This document shows positions 28,337 to 36,808 of a DNA stretch of 64,000 bases, piece after piece. Position 1 is the stretch's first letter. Each line of letters begins with the position of its first letter. A program made the position numbers and the translations under genes. Source of the DNA: an uncultured Porphyromonadaceae bacterium (GTDB lineage: Bacteria > Bacteroidota > Bacteroidia > Bacteroidales > Muribaculaceae); NCBI GenBank assembly GCA_902495075.1, contig CABUVO010000024.1:3741-67740 (forward strand), read 5' to 3'. Under the pieces are notes generated by a model, which saw only the letters and a program-made list of their open reading frames with translations, had not been told where the DNA came from and did not search any database.

Positions 28337-29371
28337 TCAATATTTCACTTCACATTCAACATTCATGCCGGCTCGCAGTTTTGACATTGCATCGACATTA
28401 TTGTCTTTTGAAAATTCTATTCTGACGGGCACTCGCTGACGCACTTTCACAAAGTTACCTGCCGAATTATCTTGCGGAAGAATAGAGAGTGAGGCTCCTG
28501 TAGCCTTGGAGAGAGATACAACCTTTCCCTTAAATTCCACATCCGGGATGGCATCTACTTTTATGACCACATCACTTCCTACGGAGATATGTTGGAGTTG
28601 TGTCTCCTTATAATTGGCAGTAATCCAAACATCGGCGGAATCCACAACATCAAGTAGAGTTTGACCGGGCTGCACAAGCTGACCAGCCTGTATCTCTTTC
28701 CTGGAAGCGTAACCATCGCATGGAGCCGTAATCACACAATATGAAAGATTTAACTCTGCCGTCTCAAGTAAAGCTTTGGCAAGTTCAATACCTGCATCAT
28801 TCTGAGATATACGCTGTTTTGTTTCGGCAACAACCGATGATGTGGCAGACCGCTGACGGGCAAGCATCTCGTATCTTGCTTTCTTCGCTTCATAATCTGT
28901 CTTTGCGGCATCGTATTGCTGACGCGTAACAGCCTCCTGCTCGAGAAGTTTCTTATACCTGTCGAAATCTGTTGCAGCCATATCCATAACAACCTTTGCT
29001 TCTGCTATAGAAGCCTCGGTAACAGCCACATTTGCTGAAGCCACACCCACACTCCGGTCTGCGACTTCCCTTCCGGATAGAGCATTTTGATAATCTGCCC
29101 GTGCCTGGGCAACTCTGAGACGAAGATCAGAGTCGTCGATGATGACTAACGTGTCTCCTTTCTTTACCTGTTCGTATTCCTTAAAACGAATCTCCTTGAC
29201 ATAACCCTGGACACGACTGTTGACCGGTACGATCTGTTGTTGCACTTGAGCATTATCCGTGAATTCAACATTCCCTAAATGCACGAATTTACTGCACACC
29301 CACACAGCGGCAACCGCTATGACTATAACTGTGATTATATATGACAGGATTTTTTTACTATGATGGTTCAT
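28337..29371 (-). CDS. HlyD/EmrA-type periplasmic adaptor
   Basis: A 344-residue membrane-fusion protein. It has one N-terminal membrane helix (about 9-28), a first lipoyl half (VNSRVQGYVKEIRFKEYEQVKKGD), a helical hairpin (about 75-200), and a second lipoyl half and barrel (VITAPCDGYASRKEIQAGQLVQ, AGMNVECEVKY at the end). It bridges the MFS pump and TolC channel. Its start overlaps the TolC stop by 4 bases, and the MFS gene follows after 1 base. Confidence 0.94.
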   Translation of the reverse strand: MNHHSKKILSYIITVIVIAVAAVWVCSKFVHLGNVEFTDNAQVQQQIVPVNSRVQGYVKEIRFKEYEQVKKGDTLVIIDDSDLRLRVAQARADYQNALSGREVADRSVGVASANVAVTEASIAEAKVVMDMAATDFDRYKKLLEQEAVTRQQYDAAKTDYEAKKARYEMLARQRSATSSVVAETKQRISQNDAGIELAKALLETAELNLSYCVITAPCDGYASRKEIQAGQLVQPGQTLLDVVDSADVWITANYKETQLQHISVGSDVVIKVDAIPDVEFKGKVVSLSKATGASLSILPQDNSAGNFVKVRQRVPVRIEFSKDNNVDAMSKLRAGMNVECEVKY

Positions 29372-30687
29372 ATCTTTCCCGAAGTAAATAGAAGTTTATA
29401 ATAATAATAAATAATATTGATTCGAGCATTCACAAGCTGCTGCTCGGCATCAAGTTTTGAATTTGCAGCATCAAGCATATCCGTAATAAGAGCCATGTCC
29501 GCTGAATAGCGTGTTGAAGTAGTGCGGTAATTACGCTCCGCAAGTTCCACACTCTTATTTTGCGTTTTCAACTCCTCATATGCCTCGAGGTAACGGACAT
29601 AGTCAGCCCTGACACCTAAAGATATGTTCTCTCTGGCTGCATCCAGTTGCTCAATAGCGTGTTGGGTGGCAACCTTGCTTTTACTTATCGATTTATTGCT
29701 TTTATATAAGGAGGAGATATTGTAGCTTACACCCAACCCAACATACCAATAACTGAGATTGCGGTTGATAGGCGGAATCTCAACAAGAATTGGTCCATCA
29801 AGGGTCCATGCCGCCTGCAACCCGATTTTTGGTAAGCGTTCACTCTTCACGATCTCTTCAGCTTTTCGGCTTATCTCCACACCCGATCCCGCAAGCTTAA
29901 GAGAGGGAGCATTTACGCGTGCCTCTTCCTGCCACCATTCCTCTGCCGAAGAAGGAAGAGCGCGCGTCAGAAGTGTAGTATCCGGCACCACCACCGTACC
30001 TTCCGGCATACCGGCGGTCACCACAAGATTTCTATTGAGTATATCCAGTGTGTTATTGATTTTTACAAGTTGCAGTTCAAGATTCGAAACTAAAAGTTCA
30101 TATCTGGTAATATCGTTCTGAAGTGCAACCCCTTGTTCATAACGAGCCTGCATCTCGGCAAGCACTTTCCTTGCCTGCGAGATATTTTTCTCAACGACAC
30201 TCTTAAGGTTATTGAACTTATAGATATCAAGATAAAATCCTGCGAGCTGGAATCTGATGTTATCGCGCTGAAACTCTGTAGAGTATCTTGCAGCCGTAGA
30301 TTTCAATTCAGCAAGTTCGATGCTGTTTTTGATCGCACCGCCTGTATATAGAGGTTGATTAACACTCAAAGACAAACCTGTTCCCAAATGAGGGATAGGA
30401 GCCTTTTGATAATCGGAAAAATTACGTTTTGTCGTAAACCCGTCTCCGATATAACTTAGAGAAAGCGAGGCATTGATATCAGGAAGTCTGCCGCTACGCG
30501 CCACACTTATCTCTCGTTTTGCCTCCTCCTCCGCACTGAATGATGGGCGTAGTTGCACGCTGTTTGCTTCAGCGATCTCAAACAGATCTTCTATCGACAA
30601 GACCTGTCGGGTCTGAGCAAACGAGCACACTCCGCCGCTCAACAAGGTTGCGCAAAGCAACCCTGTGAGCAATCGGTGATTGTTCAT
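29368..30687 (-). CDS. TolC-family outer-membrane channel
   Basis: A 439-residue protein with a signal peptide (1-24) and two long helical-repeat halves typical of the outer-membrane efflux protein family (for example LSIEDLFEIAEANSVQLRPS and NQPLYTGGAIKNSIELAELK). It provides the outer-membrane exit duct. It is the first gene of the operon, which is the reverse of the common adaptor-pump-channel order. A TAnnTTTG element lies about 190 bases upstream. No regulator gene is adjacent. Confidence 0.94.
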   Translation of the reverse strand: MNNHRLLTGLLCATLLSGGVCSFAQTRQVLSIEDLFEIAEANSVQLRPSFSAEEEAKREISVARSGRLPDINASLSLSYIGDGFTTKRNFSDYQKAPIPHLGTGLSLSVNQPLYTGGAIKNSIELAELKSTAARYSTEFQRDNIRFQLAGFYLDIYKFNNLKSVVEKNISQARKVLAEMQARYEQGVALQNDITRYELLVSNLELQLVKINNTLDILNRNLVVTAGMPEGTVVVPDTTLLTRALPSSAEEWWQEEARVNAPSLKLAGSGVEISRKAEEIVKSERLPKIGLQAAWTLDGPILVEIPPINRNLSYWYVGLGVSYNISSLYKSNKSISKSKVATQHAIEQLDAARENISLGVRADYVRYLEAYEELKTQNKSVELAERNYRTTSTRYSADMALITDMLDAANSKLDAEQQLVNARINIIYYYYKLLFTSGKI

Positions 30688-30875
30688 AAGGAATTTGGAA
30701 TTATGTTATGATTATTATGATTTATCCTTGAATAAGGAAATGCAAGAGATGGAAGATTTTTATTGAGTGCTCTTCCAATTTTCTTTATGAGCGTAACTAT
30801 GTACAGATACAGGCATACCGCCCAAATATTGTTTCTGATGTATCATAAATGGGCGACTCTTTGTGAATCGCACTG

Positions 30876-30883
30876 CAAATTTA
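30876..30883 (-). promoter_or_regulatory. Putative -7 element of the tolC-hlyD-MFS operon
   Basis: The minus strand reads TAAATTTG. It implies a leader of about 180 bases before the TolC ATG, long enough to hold regulation. Confidence 0.45.
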
Positions 30884-30916
30884 CAAAATTTTAACGAAAC
30901 AATAAGAAAAATATAT

Positions 30917-30924
30917 TAAATTTG
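30917..30924 (+). promoter_or_regulatory. Putative -7 element toward the gene at 31042
   Basis: TAAATTTG on the plus strand, 117 bases before the ATG. Confidence 0.4.
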
Positions 30925-31041
30925 CATTTATAGCTAAGAAACTGTTTAAGTCAAAACGATTTCTATCGCTAAGAGTATGAAGTTGTTTGAATCAAGCTTA
31001 TCTTCAATATATTCTTTCATTATTTTTAATGGGTACTTAAT

Positions 31042-31821
31042 ATGGGATTAGACATTTATGCAGGGACATTGACCAGATACTATAGTCATGATTGGAAAAA
31101 CTTGGTTCAACAACAGGCTGAAGAGAATGGTTTTAAATATGAGACAATAGGAGGGAATGGGAATGAAATACAATCAACAGTCGATCATGCTGAGATTGAA
31201 CAGATTCATGATGCAATAAATCAATGGTCTTCAAACTTGATTGAACGCATCACACCGTCATCGTCAACAACCTTATGGAATGAGGAGTTTGGATGCCACT
31301 ATTTTACAGACAGACCGGATTGGCTGGCTTATGGAGCCCTGATAATGCTGCAGGCATGCCGGCTTTTTAATTCACCTTTGCCGGAATATGTTGATTCAGA
31401 TTGGAATGCATATGATGAACCTATTGTCAAAAAAGCCATGTCACAAGAAATAGCCAATTCGTTGCTAATGGATGTATGTTTCTGGGTTCCGCTCCAGGAA
31501 AAAGCTATTTTTGGCACAGTAATGCCTACAGGAGATGAAATGTTGGTTTCAACAGTCGAACTATTAAAACAAGAATTGGAGAAACTGAACGAACAAATTT
31601 GGAAAGCCGACGAAGATACCATACTTTCTTGGGCAACCGAAAAATACTACATTCCGATTGTGGAACAAAAAGTATCCAAACGTTTCCTTGGTTTAATCAG
31701 CCGTAAAAGTGATACGGTTAAATTCCGCACGGAAGAACTTGCACAATGTGCCTATTCAATGATGTATAAAGCCGTATGTTTTGCTTCAAAACATCATGTC
31801 TCCATTGTGCTGGATTTTTAG
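31042..31821 (+). CDS. Uncharacterised cytoplasmic protein
   Basis: A 259-residue acidic soluble protein beginning MGLDIYAGTLTRYY, with many Trp and Tyr residues and no signal peptide or membrane segment. I do not recognise the family. Small Trp/Tyr-rich acidic proteins of this sort are often immunity proteins or orphan accessory genes, but nothing here proves that. It sits alone at the left edge of a gene-poor stretch with repeats, close to another immunity-like gene (DUF4304). Confidence 0.7.
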   Translation: MGLDIYAGTLTRYYSHDWKNLVQQQAEENGFKYETIGGNGNEIQSTVDHAEIEQIHDAINQWSSNLIERITPSSSTTLWNEEFGCHYFTDRPDWLAYGALIMLQACRLFNSPLPEYVDSDWNAYDEPIVKKAMSQEIANSLLMDVCFWVPLQEKAIFGTVMPTGDEMLVSTVELLKQELEKLNEQIWKADEDTILSWATEKYYIPIVEQKVSKRFLGLISRKSDTVKFRTEELAQCAYSMMYKAVCFASKHHVSIVLDF

Positions 31822-32269
31822 AATATAACCTAATTTCCAACACTTACTTAATAGGTGTGCAGTTTCATGTTCCAAATTTTTCCGAAAAATTCCCGTTTAT
31901 AGGGTTGCGCCCGATAAAGTAAGAAGTTATAAGTAAGAAGTCAGAGGGAGGAATTGGCGCGCCTGGGAATTTTGTATCGGACGGTGCCTCAGACCGTAGC
32001 TGCTGTTGCTCACAACTGCAGCCTCGCGGCAAGGAAGAGGAATCTTATCCTTTGTTTGTGCTGCAGTTGCGAGCAAGCCGGAGCCCGGCACCCACAAGCA
32101 GCTACGTCTTGATACTCACATTAGAGTCATGCCAATTCACCTTTAACCTTTTCCCTATAACCTTTCACCTTATCGGGCTGCGCCCGATAAATCGGAATTT
32201 AGAATTCTGATTTGAAAATGAAACATGAAACAGAATATTCAACTTACTTAATGGGTGTTCAATTTGTTG
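31822..32269. other. Gene-free stretch with palindromic repeat element
   Basis: 448 bases without a gene. It contains the first copy of a palindromic element (31996-32105), a hairpin TTATCGGGC/GCCCGATAA at 32170-32190, a related half-site near 31906-31918, and the short sequence TTACTTAAT(A/G)GGTGT near both ends (about 31843 and 32244). Confidence 0.6.
31996..32105. repeat. Palindromic intergenic element, copy 1
   Basis: The left arm begins GTAGCTGCTGTTGCT and ends ACTGCAG (31996-32021). A 39-base core follows (32022-32060), then a right arm that starts CTGCAGTTGCGAGCAA and ends CAGCTAC, interrupted by about 19 extra bases. The same arms occur at 34400-34490, where the core is in the opposite orientation. 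Confidence 0.75.
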
Positions 32270-33568
32270 TCAATCTTCCAGCGAGAGGATAGAGACGGGG
32301 GTGGAAAAAGCAGCATTATCAGAAAGGCGTTCGCCATCTCCCTGATGCACTTCCTGAACAAATATATTTAATTTATTTCTTTTGCTCCAAGCATTTATAT
32401 CAAATGTCGGTTCCCACGCATCGACAGAGAAATCTGTGACATCTTCAATCCGCCATGGTGCTTTTCCAAGCTTCGATGTGTATGCCACACTTATTTTACT
32501 TCCCCTTTCGGAATCGCGGAAGATATAATATGCAGCTTTGCCATCGGAGGCTATACGCGGACGGGATATCGGTATCATCTTCGTTCCGCCTCCCGATAAG
32601 CTAAAAGGAGTTTTTCTATTACCGACCACCGACATTTCCCATTTTTTGCCATCATGCCAGACAAGACGGTATTGGGGTATGCTGTCATTTTCATCTCTCC
32701 AATAAGTGGCAATATAAGGTCTCCCCTTCTTGTCAGCTGTCATGCTTGTCTGATTGATTAATTCTGAATTCTGTGGTATGTGCCATGCAATTTCTGCATC
32801 CTTCATTACAATGGGAAGATTGTAATGTGTGCCATCGGAACGTTGCCAAGTCGTGCCTCCGTCTTTTGAGACCGCATAACATAAGTCATGATTGGTCTCA
32901 ACAAGCCATGTTTCCCTCCATACCCAGGAAAGATGAATCACACCTTTCCTATCCACATATAATTGCCAGTATGCATTCCGTTCATTCTCTCCATCAATAA
33001 GCACATCCTGAATCCGTCTCCACTCCCCTTTCTTTGTATCATATCTGTTAAGAACAAGATTTCCTCTTCCGGAAGCACCAGATCTGTAAGCAAACAATAA
33101 ATCGCCATCAGGCATCGTATAAAATTCCGGATATGTCACATCCTTCTCATCTCTCCCGGTCATTGGCTCCAACTCACCGAGATCCATAGAGCCGGAAGAA
33201 ACAGACCGACAATATTTCAACGGATGTCCGTGATGATCAAAAGAGACATGTAGAAAACCCTTTCCATCCAGACCTATGGAAATTACATTATGACCATCCT
33301 TGACATTCCCTTGGTATTGACTACGCTTTATGACCCAACTATCAGAGTCAAGACGACGTTTGCCAATCACGACATATCCATCAGGATCATAATATGATAT
33401 ATACTGCACACTGTCATTGCTGACAATTGAACTTCCACGAAACACAGCTGCATTCACAGATGTCCGACAATAACCCTCCCCGACCGGCATAAGTCTTGGC
33501 TCAAGAGCATTGCTGACCAATGAAACACCACTAAAAAGCAATATGAATAATGTTGATAACCGTCGCAT
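32270..33568 (-). CDS. BNR_4 repeat beta-propeller protein, possible polysaccharide lyase
   Basis: A 432-residue secreted protein (signal peptide about 1-21) with BNR_4-type propeller blocks: GFLHVSFDHHGHPLKY, VTYPEFYTMPDGDLLFAYRSG, RNAYWQLYVDRKGVIHLSWVW (shown to locate WQLYVD and HLSWVW), and NHDLCYAVSKDGGTTW. This family includes polysaccharide lyases of the PL24/PL25 kind, which use His and Tyr residues in such blocks. A carbohydrate-active role is likely but lyase activity is not proven. No SusC/SusD pair is nearby. The GH30 glycosidase 1.7 kb away on the other strand is the only related gene. Confidence 0.82.
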   Translation of the reverse strand: MRRLSTLFILLFSGVSLVSNALEPRLMPVGEGYCRTSVNAAVFRGSSIVSNDSVQYISYYDPDGYVVIGKRRLDSDSWVIKRSQYQGNVKDGHNVISIGLDGKGFLHVSFDHHGHPLKYCRSVSSGSMDLGELEPMTGRDEKDVTYPEFYTMPDGDLLFAYRSGASGRGNLVLNRYDTKKGEWRRIQDVLIDGENERNAYWQLYVDRKGVIHLSWVWRETWLVETNHDLCYAVSKDGGTTWQRSDGTHYNLPIVMKDAEIAWHIPQNSELINQTSMTADKKGRPYIATYWRDENDSIPQYRLVWHDGKKWEMSVVGNRKTPFSLSGGGTKMIPISRPRIASDGKAAYYIFRDSERGSKISVAYTSKLGKAPWRIEDVTDFSVDAWEPTFDINAWSKRNKLNIFVQEVHQGDGERLSDNAAFSTPVSILSLED

Positions 33569-33585
33569 AATAAAAACTGTTTAAT

Positions 33586-34275
33586 TTAATCCATGGAATC
33601 GAAAGTAAATCCCAAACGCTTTCTTTGTCGAATAATTTTCTTTTTTAATGCCTTTGCTTCTTTATATTTTCCACATATCATATATATAGTATACAAATTT
33701 GAATCATATACATGAAAAATACCATTGTCCGGTTTCTTTAATATTTTGGTATTTATAGTCTTTAACAGACGTTTGTACCACGGAAGACTATATGTAATAA
33801 CATATTCTAAAAAGTCTTCTTTATGTCTGATTTTGTCGAGAGTTGGCAATACATAATCTTTGAGCGTAGAACAAACCAGATCTTTTGTTTTCGCATAGTC
33901 ATGATTTAGCCGAAACTTAAATGATTCGTTAATGTGTTTTTTCTCTTTAAACATTCCTGTTTCTGACTGTAACGGGCATTCATAGGCAGAGGGAAATTCT
34001 CTAATAGTTCCTCTGGTATACATTTGATATTCGGCACATGTTACCCCAACCCGTATTGAAAAATCCAAAGCTCTGTAATCTTCGTCTATTCCCCATCTAT
34101 CTTTATATACACTAATGCACCAATCTACGTCTCCGGCAATAGTATGGAAATTAGTTCGTTTCTTCTTAAATCCTGCTGATTTTAGAAGAGGGGCAACATA
34201 ATTCTTAATCATATCGTTGTATTGATCCTTAAGAATCTGCTTTTCCTCTTCCGTCATAGTTCGTAGCGTTCTCAT
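33586..34275 (-). CDS. DUF4304 domain protein
   Basis: A 229-residue soluble protein with a DUF4304-like N-terminal half: an N-terminal helix (KDQYNDMIKNYVAPLLKSAGFKKKRTNF) followed by a strand block WCISVYKDRWG and a region with FSIRVGVTC. The C-terminal third is basic. DUF4304 proteins are of unknown function and are often found among immunity-type genes, which is a weak hint only. It is 17 bases upstream of the BNR_4 gene on the same strand. Its A/T-rich coding sequence differs from the housekeeping genes in the window. Confidence 0.75.
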   Translation of the reverse strand: MRTLRTMTEEEKQILKDQYNDMIKNYVAPLLKSAGFKKKRTNFHTIAGDVDWCISVYKDRWGIDEDYRALDFSIRVGVTCAEYQMYTRGTIREFPSAYECPLQSETGMFKEKKHINESFKFRLNHDYAKTKDLVCSTLKDYVLPTLDKIRHKEDFLEYVITYSLPWYKRLLKTINTKILKKPDNGIFHVYDSNLYTIYMICGKYKEAKALKKKIIRQRKRLGFTFDSMD

Positions 34276-34399
34276 ACATGCCGAATTATTAGTTTACATG
34301 CAAATATATTAACTTTTATTCAACTAAGAAACATCATCAGCTAAAAGTTTTAGACAGACAAGTAAATTACTCCGTCTGCCTGGCTACACCCTGCTCTGC

Positions 34400-34490
34400 G
34401 TAGCTGCTGTTGCTTGCAACTGCAGCACAAATAAAGGATAAAGTTCCGCTTCCTTACCGCGATGCTGCAGTTGCAAGCAACAGCAGCTAC
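34400..34490. repeat. Palindromic intergenic element, copy 2 (perfect arms)
   Basis: The two 26-base arms (34400-34425 and 34465-34490) are perfect inverted complements around a 39-base core. The core is the reverse complement of the copy 1 core (about 80% identical). The right-hand outside flanks of both copies align in the same direction (ACTCAC(A/G)TTAGA). Confidence 0.82.
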
Positions 34491-34735
34491 AACTTAACAC
34501 TCACGTTAGAAACGCACCTATTTCTCATTTTATCTTGCATATAATTTCTTAAATATCAAAATTAACCTACAAACAGAGATTTCGAATTGTTGATATTTTG
34601 CATCGCGGATACCCTCATACCTATGGCAAATCGGGTGAGACACGGATATGGCGGATAGAACGCGGATTTATTTTCAAAACCATTTCGGTACATAGGCACA
34701 CAGCGGATTCGGCAGCAATCAGCTGCCGACAGAGA

Positions 34736-34877
34736 GTCGCGGATTGAAGCCGATGGTTACGGATTTATCCACGGAAACAATTACAGTCAATAAAACCTTG
34801 CTGGTACAAACAAGTCATCAAATTAGTAGTTTTGGCAGTTGCGGCATAGTCCGCAACCATCGGCTACAATCCGCGAC
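34736..34877. repeat. 28-base inverted repeat enclosing 86 bases
   Basis: The arms at 34736-34763 (starting GTCGCGGATTG) and 34850-34877 (ending CAATCCGCGAC) match in 26 of 28 positions as inverted complements. Confidence 0.8.
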
Positions 34878-35257
34878 TCCCGTCATATGCCGCAAGGCAA
34901 ATGAATCCGCGATAAGCTTTTTGAGTATGATTTTATGGATCAAGGAATCCGCGTGACCTCCGCCCTGTCCGCGTCCAACCTGAATCACCGCAAGGTGAGA
35001 GGGAATCCGCGATGCTTTAAATCCTTACTTTATAGAGTATTATAATAACTTTATGATTCATAACACCACATTATCTACCTCAATGCTCAGCGACTTCGCT
35101 GGAGCGAAGCGACCTTCCCGGAATCCGAATCAAACTTCGCCCTTTGCGCCTTGGCGTCAAATATAACATCAATATGACATCGAACAAAACATCTCGATAG
35201 TTAGGTGTCAGCATTGCCTTAATCGTATATAAATATGTATTAGCATAACTATTTCCC

Positions 35258-36793
35258 ATGAAAATATTCGACATATTCAGGACTTTTGTTTTATCCGGCA
35301 TGATAATCGCGAGCCTTTCTGATGTTTCCGCTCAGTCAGCCGTGAAATTCACTACAACTGCCGATAATATCTGGAAAGAATCAAAAATCAAATTATCAAC
35401 AAATACCAAAATCTCTCCTGCAATTACAATTGATGGAAATGAGCAAGGTATACCCCTTCGTGCCTGGGGAACAACATTCAACGAGCTTGATTGGGATGCG
35501 TTGTTAATGCTTTCCAGAGATGAGCAGGAAGAAATCATGCACAATCTTTTCGCACCGGATGGTGATCTTAAATTCACAAGGGGACGCATTTCCATGAATT
35601 GCAATGATTATGGACGTTCATGGTATAGTTGCGATGAGGTGGCGGGTGATCTTGAATTGCGTCACTTCAACATCGAGCGCGACAAACAGAGCATCATTCC
35701 TCTGGTTAGGTCAGCACAGAAATACAATCATAATCTTACATTCTGGATCTCACCCTGGAGCCCGCCAAGCTGGATGAAAATCAATCATGATTATCCTGTA
35801 GTCAGCAGCAAGCATAACAATGCCAATCCTGATGTAGACTATCTGCTCTATGGTTCTCTCGAAGGTATCGATGAGGATGAAATGAAGTTTTTGGGTGAAA
35901 GAAACGGTAAGTTCCCTCGTAAACTTGCCACTCAGGATTATTTCATTCAGGATCCCCGCTATCTACAGGCATATGCAAATTACTTCTGTAGATTTATTGA
36001 TGAATATGGGAAACAGGGCATACCTATCGACATGGTAATCTATCAGAATGAAGCTTATAGCTATACTCCATACCCCGGTTGCCCTTGGACAGCCGAAGGT
36101 ACAATCCGTTTCAACCGCGACTATCTCTCCCCTGCCCTAAAAAAGAATCACCCGGAAGTAAAACTATACATAGGCACTTTCAATACTAACCGACAGGATC
36201 ATGTAGAGAAGATATTGGGTGACAATGGTCTTCGCGAATGTATCGATGGAGCGGCATTTCAATGGGAGGGTCGAGAGATATTGCCTCAAATAAGGGAGCA
36301 ATATCCAGATCTTCATTACATATGTTCGGAAAGTGAATGTGGCAACGGCTCGATGGACTGGAAAGCCGGAGAACACACCTTCTTTCTTATTGCCGACAAT
36401 ATGGGTAATGGTTGTGATGAATGGTACAACTGGAATTTCCTCCTCCCCGACAATGGAGAAAGCCGGTGGGGATGGAAGCAAAACGCTTTAATTCAAGTTG
36501 ATTCTCAAACTCGCAGATTCCGCTACACTCCGGAATACTACGCAGTTAAACATTTCACCAATCTTATTACCCCCGGGAGTCGCATGGTAGGCTACAGTCC
36601 TCGCACAAAAGACAGCAATCTTATGGCGTTAGCCTATATCACCCCTGACAATAAACTTATTGTCGTGGCAGGAAATTTCGAAGAGAAACAGCAGCCTCTA
36701 AGTGTAAAGATAGGTAATAAATACCTGAATGAAACTCTCGCCCCACATTCTTTCAATACATTCGTAATTCAACTTTCGCAAAAACGAAGTTGA
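35258..36793 (+). CDS. Glycoside hydrolase family 30 enzyme
   Basis: A 511-residue secreted protein (signal peptide about 1-25) with a GH30 (beta/alpha)8 barrel and a C-terminal beta domain (about 430-511). Landmarks are FWISPWSPPSWMK, the acid/base region VIYQNEAYS (Glu265; the family usually has NEP) and the nucleophile block ICSESECGNG (most likely Glu358). GH30 enzymes cleave beta-glucosides, beta-1,6-glucans or related sugars and retain configuration. The exact substrate is unknown. It stands alone without transporter genes and ends 15 bases before the convergent nitroreductase gene. Confidence 0.9.
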   Translation: MKIFDIFRTFVLSGMIIASLSDVSAQSAVKFTTTADNIWKESKIKLSTNTKISPAITIDGNEQGIPLRAWGTTFNELDWDALLMLSRDEQEEIMHNLFAPDGDLKFTRGRISMNCNDYGRSWYSCDEVAGDLELRHFNIERDKQSIIPLVRSAQKYNHNLTFWISPWSPPSWMKINHDYPVVSSKHNNANPDVDYLLYGSLEGIDEDEMKFLGERNGKFPRKLATQDYFIQDPRYLQAYANYFCRFIDEYGKQGIPIDMVIYQNEAYSYTPYPGCPWTAEGTIRFNRDYLSPALKKNHPEVKLYIGTFNTNRQDHVEKILGDNGLRECIDGAAFQWEGREILPQIREQYPDLHYICSESECGNGSMDWKAGEHTFFLIADNMGNGCDEWYNWNFLLPDNGESRWGWKQNALIQVDSQTRRFRYTPEYYAVKHFTNLITPGSRMVGYSPRTKDSNLMALAYITPDNKLIVVAGNFEEKQQPLSVKIGNKYLNETLAPHSFNTFVIQLSQKRS

Positions 36794-36808
36794 AGCTTGC
36801 GAAACTTT

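Larger units (their letters stand above)
30688..31041. other. Intergenic region with divergent promoters
   Basis: 354 bases with no credible gene. It holds outward-facing -7 elements: TAAATTTG on the minus strand (30876-30883) for the tolC operon and TAAATTTG on the plus strand (30917-30924) toward the gene at 31042. The rest is A/T-rich with no clear operator or RNA. Confidence 0.55.
34276..35257. other. Nearly 1-kb gene-free, repeat-rich stretch
   Basis: No credible gene in 982 bases. It holds the second palindromic element (34400-34490), a hairpin CGGCAGC/GCTGCCG (34710-34728), a 28-base inverted repeat (34736-34763 with 34850-34877), at least eight copies of the word AATCCGCG or near variants on either strand between about 34604 and 35011, and a small hairpin CTTCGCT/AGCGAAG (35094-35109). 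Only very short reading frames occur and none has supporting signals. Confidence 0.65.

Noticed and set aside
34764..34780. DnaA-box-like TTATCCACG inside the inverted repeat
   Set aside because: A single near-match to TTATNCACA in gene-free DNA; no cluster of boxes, no dnaA or dnaN, and no AT-rich unwinding region nearby.
31000..35257. Insertion sequence or prophage in the gene-poor stretch
   Set aside because: No transposase, integrase or target-site duplication could be recognised; only repeats are seen.
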